From assembly GCA_003506095.1 (NCBI GenBank), contig DNWZ01000394.1, forward strand, positions 1-5,380: 5,380 nucleotides of DNA, given 5' to 3'. Positions within the stretch are counted from its first letter, which is position 1, and every line of letters begins with the position of its first letter. The notes below the pieces were generated by a model. The model was not told the DNA's origin. It did no database searches and was given only the letters and a program-made list of their open reading frames with translations. The stretch is from Planctomycetaceae bacterium (lineage in GTDB: Bacteria > Planctomycetota > Planctomycetia > Pirellulales > Pirellulaceae). Below, in pieces: positions 1 to 5,380 of the stretch. A program made the translations under genes and the position numbers.

Positions 1-1020
1 GCGATCATCGGCGTGATGGTCGGTTTGCTGTTGCCCGCCGTTCAAGCGGCACGAGAAGCGGCGCGACGGATGCAGTGCAGCAATAACTTGAAACAGATCG
101 GACTGGCCGTTCACAATTATGAGAGCGTCCATCAAACGCTGCCTGGAATGTACTCCAGCGTTGGCTCGGCCGTGGGCAATTTCTCGGTCCAGGCACAGTT
201 GCTGCCTTATGTCGAACAGGCCGCGTTGCAAGATTTGCTGAACTTTGCCAACCCGTTGACAATCGGCTGTTGTCCTGGCGATTTGAGTCCTCCGTTTGTG
301 CAGCCTGCGCGAACGGTTCTGACGATCTTCCGTTGTCCTAGCGATCCTGGTCCGGATGTTTTTCAGGTTACCACGGGAAATCGGGGAGGCGCCACAGGAC
401 GAATCGATCTTTACGCCGGCAGCAACTATCACATCAACCAAGGCACCGGCCTTGGCACCCTTTACGACGGTCGTTCGCCGACCGATGGACTCGTTTGGTC
501 GAACTCGCGCGTTCGGTTTCGCGACGTGATCGACGGGCTCAGCAACACGGCTCTTTTCTCCGAATCGTTGCTCGGATTGCCCGACCAGCGTGTTTCAGCC
601 CCGACCTCCAATCGCGAGCGTCGGCGAGTCTGGATCGACGTGGCCTGTGTGTGGATGTCCAGCACGCTGCCGCCAGCCTCGCCAGGGCTGGCAAACGGCT
701 ATCAACCACCGCCGGACCCAGCCAATTTTGAAGCGGCCACCGCACCGCTGGGAAGAGGCTGGGGCGGACACCGTGGTGGAGGCTGGATCAGCGGTCGCGA
801 ATACTACACCGCGTATCATCATTACCACGGACCGGACAGCAATGTTCCCGACATGGGAACGTGTGGTAACGGCATCTTCGGCGCCCGAAGCGAGCATCCC
901 GGCGGTGTCAATCTCTTGCTCTGCGATGGCAGCGGTCGGTTTGTGACCGCCAGCATCGACCTGACCTTATGGCGCAGCCTGGGCACCCGAGCCGGCGGCG
1001 AAGTGATCGCCGATTTCTAA
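1..1020 (+). CDS. DUF1559 prepilin-like H-X9-DG protein, 5' truncated
   Basis: The frame is open from base 1 to the TAA at 1018-1020, giving 339 residues; the true start lies left of the window. The fragment begins inside the hydrophobic prepilin-like helix (AIIGVMVGLLLPAVQAAREA), so roughly 15-25 residues are probably missing, including the GFTLVELLVVI-type methylation segment. The block CSNNLKQIGLAVHNY (residues 26-40) and a central FRCPSDPG are typical of DUF1559. Near the C-terminus H299 is followed after nine residues by D309-G310 (SEHPGGVNLLLCDGSG), the H-X9-DG motif of this family. These proteins are abundant in planctomycetes and are thought to be anchored or exported through a type IV pilin-like N-terminus, but their function is unknown. 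The first in-window ATG (base 16) is inside the helix and is not the start. It has no evident functional link to the copper genes downstream. Confidence 0.93.
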   Translation, partial: AIIGVMVGLLLPAVQAAREAARRMQCSNNLKQIGLAVHNYESVHQTLPGMYSSVGSAVGNFSVQAQLLPYVEQAALQDLLNFANPLTIGCCPGDLSPPFVQPARTVLTIFRCPSDPGPDVFQVTTGNRGGATGRIDLYAGSNYHINQGTGLGTLYDGRSPTDGLVWSNSRVRFRDVIDGLSNTALFSESLLGLPDQRVSAPTSNRERRRVWIDVACVWMSSTLPPASPGLANGYQPPPDPANFEAATAPLGRGWGGHRGGGWISGREYYTAYHHYHGPDSNVPDMGTCGNGIFGARSEHPGGVNLLLCDGSGRFVTASIDLTLWRSLGTRAGGEVIADF

Positions 1021-1135
1021 TCGGGCCGCTCGCGATTTACCAATCATTACCGTCGCCGACTATCCGCAACAAAACCCAGTTGTCGGCAACAACATCGACT
1101 GCTTTTTAACCTTCCTTCAAGAAAGAAAATAAAAC
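1021..1135. other. Intergenic gap with weak terminator-like hairpin
   Basis: The 115 bases between the DUF1559 and DUF4198 genes contain a small inverted repeat, GTTGT (1079-1083) with ACAAC (1089-1093), and an overlapping alternative pairing, CCGAC (1056-1060) with GTCGG (1082-1086). A five-T run follows at 1103-1107. The run is about 10 bases from the first stem, too far for a textbook intrinsic terminator, so this is only a weak candidate. I see no convincing promoter for the next gene, although the gap is long enough to hold one. The stretch just before the ATG is A-rich (GAAAGAAAATAAAAC) and has no good Shine-Dalgarno sequence. Confidence 0.25.
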
Positions 1136-1948
1136 ATGTTCTTAAAATCATTCCACTCCAACGGATCGTATAGCCCCCTGCTGCTGGCCCACCTCAGCAT
1201 TCTTATAACTTTCATAAGTGCGACGTCGACAAACGGCCACGATACTTGGGTCGAAGTCAATGCACCAGAAGTGCGTCAAGGCGGTCTGGTTCATGTCGAT
1301 CTAAAGCTAGGAAATCACGGCAATGATCATCGCGATTTCAAACTACACAGCTTGATCACTCTCGACCACGTTTCGTTATCCGTCGTCGAACCTTGCGGAT
1401 GCAAAACGGACCTGGTCCCTGACCTGCGTCCTACGGCCTATGAGCCGAAACAGGGCTACTGGACCGGACGCTTCCATCCCAAGAAACCGGGACTTCACAC
1501 CGTCGCACACCAACTCGACACGTTGCACGGCAAGACGCGCGCGATCAAGAGTGCAAAAGCGTTTTTCCTGGTTGGCCAACCTAACGATAAGATGGCCAGC
1601 AACTGGCAACCGTTGGGCCATGCGCTGGAGATCGTTCCGGTCACCAACCCGATCGCCGAAACCGCCACCGAAAAGCCTTTCCGCGTTCGTGTGTTGTTTA
1701 ACGGAAAACCCTTAGCAGAATCCCGCATCACATCGGTCCCCCGCGGGGAAGAATTATCAGAGGGCTTCGATTCGCGTTATGAGAAAATGACTGACGCAAA
1801 TGGCGAGGCCGAGTTCGTTCCTTCGCAAGCGAATCTTTATCTGTTTGTCGTGCACCTTCGCAAGCCGGAAGAATCGGGTGAAGGATATGACGGCACGCAT
1901 TACGCAGCGACCTTAACAGTGTCGATCCCCAACACGCCGCTCCAATGA
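1136..1948 (+). CDS. Exported DUF4198 domain protein
   Basis: This 270-residue protein begins with a probable Sec signal peptide: a hydrophobic stretch at about residues 14-29 (LLLAHLSILITFISA) followed by a small-residue region, with cleavage plausible shortly before G34-H35. The mature start would then be near HDTWVEV, resembling the His-Asp-x-Trp beginning of DUF4198 proteins. The N-terminal half carries LGNHGNDHRDFKL (58-70), WTGRFHPKKPGLHTVAH (109-125) and SAKAFF (139-144), as in planctomycete DUF4198 proteins. The C-terminal part (about 163-270) looks like the beta-sandwich half, with FNGKPLAESRIT and DANGEAEFVPSQANLYLFVVH. A C87-G-C89 pair and clustered histidines (H35, H61, H65, H71) are possible metal ligands. 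The family has been linked to nickel/cobalt uptake components, but substrate and role are not established here. No clear ribosome-binding site precedes the ATG. It converges on the lipoprotein gene, with a 23-base gap. Confidence 0.85.
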   Translation: MFLKSFHSNGSYSPLLLAHLSILITFISATSTNGHDTWVEVNAPEVRQGGLVHVDLKLGNHGNDHRDFKLHSLITLDHVSLSVVEPCGCKTDLVPDLRPTAYEPKQGYWTGRFHPKKPGLHTVAHQLDTLHGKTRAIKSAKAFFLVGQPNDKMASNWQPLGHALEIVPVTNPIAETATEKPFRVRVLFNGKPLAESRITSVPRGEELSEGFDSRYEKMTDANGEAEFVPSQANLYLFVVHLRKPEESGEGYDGTHYAATLTVSIPNTPLQ

Positions 1949-1963
1949 TCATCGCAATGATCA
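1946..1963. terminator. Perfect inverted repeat between convergent genes
   Basis: TGATCAT (1946-1952) and ATGATCA (1957-1963) form a perfect 7-bp stem with loop CGCA. The left arm includes the TGA stop of the DUF4198 gene. It sits in the 23-base gap between two convergent genes, where a bidirectional terminator or 3'-end-stabilising hairpin would be expected. The stem is AT-rich and neither strand has a U-tract after it, so intrinsic termination is uncertain. A protein-binding palindrome is the alternative. Confidence 0.4.
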
Positions 1964-1971
1964 GGTGATTG

Positions 1972-2256
1972 TCAGTGTTGGCAGTTCTCGCATTTCTGCC
2001 CTGGCAGGCCTAATCCTGCCGCAGATGGGTCCTGAAGCAGAACGTGCTCGCCTGGATTGTATCCGGAAACAGGCGGATAGCTGGCTGCGTCCCAAGGCTG
2101 CTGATGTGGCACCGAAGGCGTGATCCCGAAATGGCACATGCCCATATTGTCGCACTTCCACTGCTCGACACTTCGTAAGAAACCGCAGCCCGATAACGTG
2201 AGCGTCGTTGCAGCTAGTACGGGTAAAAGAATTGAACGCATGGGAACTCGCAGCAT
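1972..2256 (-). CDS. Small lipoprotein with Cys/Met/His motif
   Basis: The 94-residue product starts with a short basic region and a hydrophobic core and has a clear lipobox, LSGC, at residues 21-24. It should be lipidated on C24 and carried outside the cytoplasmic membrane, leaving a mature form of about 71 residues. The mature part has a compact set of soft-metal ligands, WKCDNMGMCHFG (33-44; C35, M38, M40, C41, H42), and ends with KCENCQH (C89, C92, H94). The middle is rich in Pro, Gly and Tyr and looks unstructured. I do not recognise a named family. The residues and the position divergent from the copper genes suggest metal binding, which is inference. The ATG at 2254-2256 is chosen; M6 (ATG complement at 2239-2241) would also leave a workable signal peptide. 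Neither has a strong Shine-Dalgarno; GGAAG lies about 13 bases before the first. Confidence 0.75.
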   Translation of the reverse strand: MLRVPMRSILLPVLAATTLTLSGCGFLRSVEQWKCDNMGMCHFGITPSVPHQQPWDAASYPPVSGYNPGEHVLLQDPSAAGLGLPGQKCENCQH

Positions 2257-2315
2257 GGAGGTGAAAACGCTTCCGCCACGAAACTATGAAGCCTAAAGCA
2301 GGAAAAGCAAAAAAA

Positions 2316-2344
2316 ATACTAAAAAATCGATGGGATTCGAACAA
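2316..2344 (-). promoter_or_regulatory. Possible promoter of the lipoprotein gene
   Basis: On the minus strand TTGTTC (plus-strand 2339-2344) and TAGTAT (2316-2321) are separated by 17 bases, a normal sigma-70-type spacing. Matches to consensus are 3 of 6 and 4 of 6. It would start transcription near 2309, leaving a leader of about 50 bases before the ATG at 2256. The surrounding AT-richness makes chance matches likely. Confidence 0.25.
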
Positions 2345-2363
2345 CGCCAGCGGCTTTTCAGGC

Positions 2364-2384
2364 GGACCGATGGTTCATCGGGCC
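2364..2384. repeat. Imperfect GC-rich palindrome in the divergent region
   Basis: GGACCGATG (2364-2372) and CATCGGGCC (2376-2384) pair over nine positions with one A-G mismatch around the loop GTT; the inner six pairs are perfect. There is no T-run after it on either strand, so it is not an evident terminator. Its place between divergent promoters fits an operator or a structured element, but chance cannot be excluded. Confidence 0.35.
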
Positions 2385-2460
2385 CGTCGATCGATGGCAA
2401 CGCTCGATCCACCCGCCACCACGTCAGGGTTTTTCTCCACGCCTTTCGGCCAAATTAAAA

Positions 2461-2491
2461 TTACCGCTGAAAGGAGTGGAAACGGTACAAT
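2461..2491 (+). promoter_or_regulatory. Candidate MerR/CueR-type promoter of copZ-copA
   Basis: A good -10 element, TACAAT (2486-2491), lies 19 bases downstream of a weak -35, TTACCG (2461-2466). The overlong 19-bp spacer is the hallmark of promoters activated by MerR-family regulators such as CueR. An interrupted dyad fills this spacer: ACCGCT (2463-2468) against AACGGT (2481-2486), with five of six pairs matching. The dyad centre is about 1.5 bases left of the spacer centre, similar to the E. coli copA promoter. The dyad spans 24 bp, longer than the usual CueR operator of about 21 bp, and it is not the ACCTTCC/GGAAGGT form. Transcription would begin near 2498, about 55 bases before copZ. 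Confidence 0.35.
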
Positions 2492-2552
2492 GTTTGCCCA
2501 ACCAACTTTTCATACAGGCTCTTAAAGCATAGGCTCATCAAGGAGATTACGG

Positions 2553-2777
2553 ATGAATCACGCTAAGCACAAACAGTCGTTCCTGGTGTCAGGCATGACT
2601 TGCGGCCACTGCAAAGCTGCGGTCGAGTCGGCGATCATTGCAACTGACGGTGTTGAAGCTGCCCAGGTCGACTTAAATGCGGGAAACGCAACGGCAGAGG
2701 GGACTTTCGCAGACACCGCCGTCATCGCGTCGATCAAGGAGGCGGGCTACGAGGCCAAAGTGTCAGGTGGCAACTAG
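2553..2777 (+). CDS. copZ: CopZ-like Cu(I) chaperone (HMA domain)
   Basis: The 74-residue protein is a single heavy-metal-associated (HMA) domain with a beta-alpha-beta-beta-alpha-beta pattern. The Cu(I)-binding loop is GMTCGHC at residues 14-20, with C17 and C20 as ligands; the His between them resembles MTCQHC and MSCNHC of known CopZ proteins rather than MTCAAC of ATPase-fused domains. The C-terminal GYEAKV (65-70) is the usual end of the fold. It should be a cytoplasmic chaperone that delivers Cu(I) to CopA or to a copper sensor. The start is well supported: AAGGAG at 2540-2545 lies seven bases before the ATG. The copA gene follows after 27 bases, so the two are almost certainly cotranscribed. 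H3 and H6 before the domain could add weak metal affinity. A mercury or other soft-metal chaperone (MerP-like) is the alternative, made less likely by the neighbouring ATPase and by the lack of a signal peptide. Confidence 0.93.
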   Translation: MNHAKHKQSFLVSGMTCGHCKAAVESAIIATDGVEAAQVDLNAGNATAEGTFADTAVIASIKEAGYEAKVSGGN

Positions 2778-2804
2778 CCAAAAACAAAACGCCCGGAGTG
2801 CGTC

Positions 2805-5066
2805 ATGAGTAAGGCGGAACAGTCCTTGCAGATCGGTGTCGGTGGGATGACTTGCGCCGCGTGCGTTCGGCGAGTCGAAATCGGGCTTCGTAAAATTCCC
2901 AACGTTGCCGATGCAACGGTCAATCTCGCGACGGAACGTGCGTCTGTTCGCTTTGATCAGGATCCCAATCCTGGCGATATGGACGCGGTGCGCAGTGCAA
3001 TCGCCAAGCTTGGCTACCAACCGGTCGATTTGGCGGTCGCTCGCGATGCCCACGCGCGCGACGATCACGATGTCGAAATCGCGCGGCAGTGGCGAATGTT
3101 TGTCGGCGCCGCGAGCTTCACCGTACCGATTGTCGTCCTGGCAATGGCTCCGATGGTGTCCAGTCGCGTCATGGACCTCATGATGCGCTGGTTGTCCATG
3201 GAGCATTGGAATTGGATCATGCTTGCGTTGACCATCCCAGTTCAGTTCTGGTTTGGTGGTCGATTTCTTCACCTGGGTGCGAAGAGCCTGTTTTCCAAAG
3301 CCCCCGACATGAACTCATTGATTCTGCTGGGCACGATGGCAGCTTTTATCTACAGCACAATCGTCACGATCGTGCCTCAGTGGATATCCGAACAATCTCG
3401 CCATGTTTACTTTGAAGCATCCGCAGTGGTGATCACGCTGATCTTGCTCGGCAAGTACCTTGAAACAAAGTCGCGGCATCAAGCCTCTGATGCGATGAAG
3501 GTACTGCTTAATCTGGTACCGAAAATGGCGACTGTTGTTCGCAATGGCCAAGCGATCACAATTCCTGCTGAAGATGTACTGTTGAATGATCTTGTCGAAG
3601 TCCGCCCCGGTTCTGCAATCGCAGTCGATGGGGTGGTCGTCAGCGGCTCCACTCATATTGATGAAAGCATGGTGACCGGTGAGAGTTTGCCGGTGGCCAA
3701 GGAAGCCGGCGATGAAGTCGTTGCTGGCACGATCAACGGCAACGGAAGTATTCAATTCCGCGCGACGGCGATTGGCGCCGAGACGACACTTGCAAAGATC
3801 GTTGCGTTTGTTGAATCCGCGCAAGCCTCCAAGCCTCGCATCCAAAGCATTGCAGACCGAGTGGTTGCTTACTTCGTACCAGTGGTCCTCTTAATCGCGC
3901 TGATGACCGCACTGGCATGGTTGTACGTGATGCCCGGTGGCTCTGTCGATCAAGCACTGATTCATGCGGTCGCTGTACTGATCATCGCTTGCCCGTGCGC
4001 CATGGGTTTGGCTGTGCCGACGAGCGTCATGGTGGGTACCGGCAAGGCGGCACAACATGGCATCTTGTTCCGATCGACGGATGCGATCGAATCGTTGAGC
4101 CAGGTTGATCTGATCGCCTTTGACAAAACGGGAACGTTGACCGTTGGCAAGCCACAGTTGTCGCTGTTTAACGCGTTGCCGCCGTTCACCCAAGAGAACC
4201 TTCTGTCTCGGTTGGCTGTCGTGGAGCAGCGATCGGAGCACCCGCTCGCTGCGGCCATTGTGGATGCCGCTGCCACGGGGCAAAAGTCACCGCTAACCCT
4301 AAATCGCTTTCAAGCGATTGCCGGTGCGGGCGTCGAATCGGAGCTTTCAAACGGCGATCAAGTACTGATTGGCTCGGAAAAACTGATGCGAGAACGCCAC
4401 ATCGACACCGCCACATTCGACGCTCAAGTCGCCGATGCAATGTCCGCTGGCAGCGGCTATTTCTTCGCGGCTGTCAATCATTCGCTCGCTGCGCTGATGG
4501 TCGTATCCGATCCGATAAAGCCATCGACGCCGGGTGCTGTCGAGCAATTAAAACAAACTGGTTTTAAAGTGGCACTCATTTCAGGCGACAATCAGCGAAC
4601 CGCGTTATCGATCGCAGACCGTTGTGGCATTCCAGCAACGATGGTTTATGCCGAAGTGCGTCCCAACGACAAAGCAGAGGTCGTACAAACCCTCAAGCAT
4701 GGCGGCCAACGTGTCGCGTTTGTGGGCGACGGGCTGAACGATGCCCCGGCATTGACGATCGCCGACGTTGGCATTGCCATGGGCACCGGAACCGATCTCG
4801 CAATTGAAAGTGCTGATGTTATCGCGATGTCAGGCGACCTACAAAATATTCCCCGCGCGATCCGTTTGTCGCGGGCGGTGATGTTGAACATCAAACAGAA
4901 TCTCGCATGGGCCTTTGGTTATAACATCCTGCTAATACCGATCGCGACCGGGCTGCTTAAACCAATAACCGGTCTGAGCCTTTCGCCGATCGCGGCCGGT
5001 CTAGCAATGAGCCTTTCAAGTTTCTTTGTGGTCACCAACGCGTTGCGATTAAGGCGGTGGCATTAA
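2805..5066 (+). CDS. copA: Cu(I)-exporting P1B-type ATPase CopA
   Basis: The 753-residue protein is a complete P1B-1 ATPase that should export Cu(I) from the cytoplasm using ATP. One N-terminal HMA domain (about 8-75) has GMTCAAC with C17 and C20. Eight membrane helices are expected: two before the core (about 97-115 and 136-152, the second with the G151-G152 kink), then about 170-190, 200-217, 352-374, 385-407, 698-716 and 725-745. Copper selectivity residues are present: C396-P-C398, Y706-N707, and M735 with S738-S739. The actuator has TGES (291-294); the phosphorylated aspartate is D440 in DKTGT; the nucleotide domain has SEHP (H479, P480) and AGAGV (506-510); the hinge has GDGLNDAP (641-648). 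All catalytic motifs are intact and the length is normal for a one-HMA CopA. GGAG at 2795-2798 lies six bases before the ATG. The segment at residues 114-139 contains seven methionines. Ag(I) is a likely secondary substrate. Confidence 0.97.
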   Translation: MSKAEQSLQIGVGGMTCAACVRRVEIGLRKIPNVADATVNLATERASVRFDQDPNPGDMDAVRSAIAKLGYQPVDLAVARDAHARDDHDVEIARQWRMFVGAASFTVPIVVLAMAPMVSSRVMDLMMRWLSMEHWNWIMLALTIPVQFWFGGRFLHLGAKSLFSKAPDMNSLILLGTMAAFIYSTIVTIVPQWISEQSRHVYFEASAVVITLILLGKYLETKSRHQASDAMKVLLNLVPKMATVVRNGQAITIPAEDVLLNDLVEVRPGSAIAVDGVVVSGSTHIDESMVTGESLPVAKEAGDEVVAGTINGNGSIQFRATAIGAETTLAKIVAFVESAQASKPRIQSIADRVVAYFVPVVLLIALMTALAWLYVMPGGSVDQALIHAVAVLIIACPCAMGLAVPTSVMVGTGKAAQHGILFRSTDAIESLSQVDLIAFDKTGTLTVGKPQLSLFNALPPFTQENLLSRLAVVEQRSEHPLAAAIVDAAATGQKSPLTLNRFQAIAGAGVESELSNGDQVLIGSEKLMRERHIDTATFDAQVADAMSAGSGYFFAAVNHSLAALMVVSDPIKPSTPGAVEQLKQTGFKVALISGDNQRTALSIADRCGIPATMVYAEVRPNDKAEVVQTLKHGGQRVAFVGDGLNDAPALTIADVGIAMGTGTDLAIESADVIAMSGDLQNIPRAIRLSRAVMLNIKQNLAWAFGYNILLIPIATGLLKPITGLSLSPIAAGLAMSLSSFFVVTNALRLRRWH

Positions 5067-5152
5067 GCACCGTTTCGAATAGGCGTAGCGGATGTCGCCG
5101 GACTTCCGTTGGGCGTTTGAGCCGTCGGATAGGCTCCAAGCCCGCTCGGCAA
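5067..5152. other. Intergenic region between convergent copA and DUF326 genes
   Basis: These 86 bases hold an imperfect hairpin, CGGATGTC (5089-5096) with GACTTCCG (5101-5108), loop GCCG and one mismatch. Nearer the minus-strand gene are short pairings such as GCCG (5121-5124) with CGGC (5147-5150), enclosing GGCT (5132-5135) with AGCC (5139-5142). Terminators for both converging genes would be expected here, but no stem is followed by a convincing U-tract, so no single element can be named as the terminator. Confidence 0.35.
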
Positions 5153-5380
5153 TCACTTTTGAACTTGCTTGAGCATGTCGCGACACTCTTTCGCACATTC
5201 ACGACATGATTTAGCGCAAGCGGCCATGTGTTTGTCATCCGGGAACTTTTCGCAGGCCACTGCGCAATCGTCGCAGCACTTTGCACAGCAGTCGAGCATG
5301 TACCGTGACAGGGGGCTATTGCGTGCGCAAAGAGTCGCGCAAGCCTTGCAACACTCTGCACAATCTGCACAATCTGCACA
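5153..5380 (-). CDS. Cys-rich four-helix-bundle copper-binding protein (DUF326), 5' truncated
   Basis: Reading the minus strand from base 5380, an open frame of 75 residues ends at TGA (plus-strand 5153-5155). Its start lies beyond the right edge. It contains 17 cysteines, nearly all in CxxC, CxxxC or CC spacing: CADCADCAECCKACATLC (residues 1-18 of the fragment), CCAKCCDDCAVAC (31-43) and ACAKSCRECAKEC (54-66), joined by polar linkers including EKFPDDKHM. This pattern is typical of the DUF326 family, related to the Csp copper storage proteins, whose four-helix bundles line their core with Cys thiolates binding many Cu(I) ions. The fragment probably covers the last two to three helices of a protein of roughly 110-150 residues. 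The role would be Cu(I) storage or buffering. Whether it is cytoplasmic (Csp3-like) or exported (Csp1-like) depends on the missing N-terminus. It converges on copA, so it must have its own promoter. Confidence 0.88.
   Translation of the reverse strand, partial: CADCADCAECCKACATLCARNSPLSRYMLDCCAKCCDDCAVACEKFPDDKHMAACAKSCRECAKECRDMLKQVQK
5354..5380 (-). repeat. Three tandem 9-bp units within the Cys-rich gene
   Basis: Plus-strand units CTCTGCACA, ATCTGCACA and ATCTGCACA (5354-5362, 5363-5371, 5372-5380) repeat with one base change in the first. In the minus-strand reading frame they encode Cys-Ala-Asp, Cys-Ala-Asp, Cys-Ala-Glu. The repeat may continue past the window edge. Being in phase and in a coding region, it changes only the number of Cys-x-x units. 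Confidence 0.75.

Larger units (their letters stand above)
2257..2552. other. Divergent intergenic region, lipoprotein / copZ
   Basis: These 296 bases separate the leftward lipoprotein gene from the rightward copper operon. From left to right they hold an A-rich tract with an eight-A run (2309-2316), a possible leftward promoter, a GC-rich imperfect palindrome (2364-2384), several GATCGATGG-like words at 2388-2397, and a possible MerR-type promoter (2461-2491). An open frame crosses most of it (2286-2525) but has no family signature, no Shine-Dalgarno and odd composition, so I treat the region as regulatory. No regulator gene is present in the window. Confidence 0.6.

Noticed and set aside
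2332..2342. GGGATTCGAAC, resembling the complement of a tRNA T-arm
   Set aside because: The flanking bases do not form the 5-bp T-stem, and no acceptor or anticodon arm is present, so it is not a tRNA gene; no repeat of it marks an attachment site.
1961..2344. Minus-strand 127-residue frame overlapping the lipoprotein gene
   Set aside because: The overlapping frame at 1972-2256 has a lipobox and sensible signal peptide; this one has neither and would cover the leftward promoter region.
2286..2525. Plus-strand 79-residue open frame upstream of copZ
   Set aside because: No family resemblance, no Shine-Dalgarno, low-complexity basic start, and it covers the promoter region of copZ-copA.
2763..3272. 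Long minus-strand frame (169 residues) antisense to the copA start
   Set aside because: Antisense shadow of a gene with all its conserved motifs on the plus strand; no domain seen.
3315..3845. Long minus-strand frame (176 residues) antisense to copA
   Set aside because: Shadow of copA codon usage; product is His/Arg/Asp-rich with no recognisable domain.
5032..5379. Minus-strand 115-residue frame over the DUF326 gene and copA 3' end
   Set aside because: It is the +1 shadow of the Cys-rich frame; its product has no family signature and it would overlap the end of copA.
1..5380. CRISPR array, insertion sequence or transposase
   Set aside because: No regularly spaced repeats, no terminal inverted repeats with duplications, and no transposase-like frame were seen.

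Overview
The window looks like chromosome from a planctomycete, probably of the Rhodopirellula/Pirellulales type. The main pointers are a DUF1559 prepilin-like protein with the C-terminal H-X9-DG motif, a family greatly expanded in Planctomycetota, and a DUF4198 protein of the form common in that phylum. Base composition is moderate in G+C, and not every start has a clear Shine-Dalgarno sequence. The species cannot be named from the sequence alone.

Layout: (1) 1-1020, plus strand, is the 3' part of a DUF1559 gene whose start lies left of the window. (2) 1136-1948, plus strand, encodes an exported DUF4198 protein. (3) 1972-2256, minus strand, encodes a small lipoprotein with a Cys/Met/His motif; it converges on the DUF4198 gene, and a perfect 7-bp inverted repeat overlaps that gene's stop codon. 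(4) 2257-2552 is a divergent intergenic region with candidate promoters in both directions; the rightward one has the 19-bp spacer and dyad expected of MerR/CueR-type control. (5) 2553-2777 and 2805-5066, plus strand, form a compact two-gene operon: a CopZ-like copper chaperone and a CopA-type Cu(I) P1B-ATPase. (6) 5153-5380, minus strand, is the C-terminal part of a very Cys-rich four-helix-bundle copper-binding protein (DUF326/Csp type). Its start lies beyond the right edge, so a search for start-to-stop ORFs would miss it.

Together, 1972-5380 reads as a copper-handling island. CopZ would carry Cu(I) in the cytoplasm, CopA would pump it out across the inner membrane, and the DUF326 protein could store or buffer Cu(I) on its many cysteines. 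The small lipoprotein may bind metal on the outer side of the membrane; that last role is inferred from its residues and position only. The DUF4198 protein may belong to the same theme, since the family has been linked to metal uptake, but nothing here proves it. The DUF1559 gene is probably unrelated.
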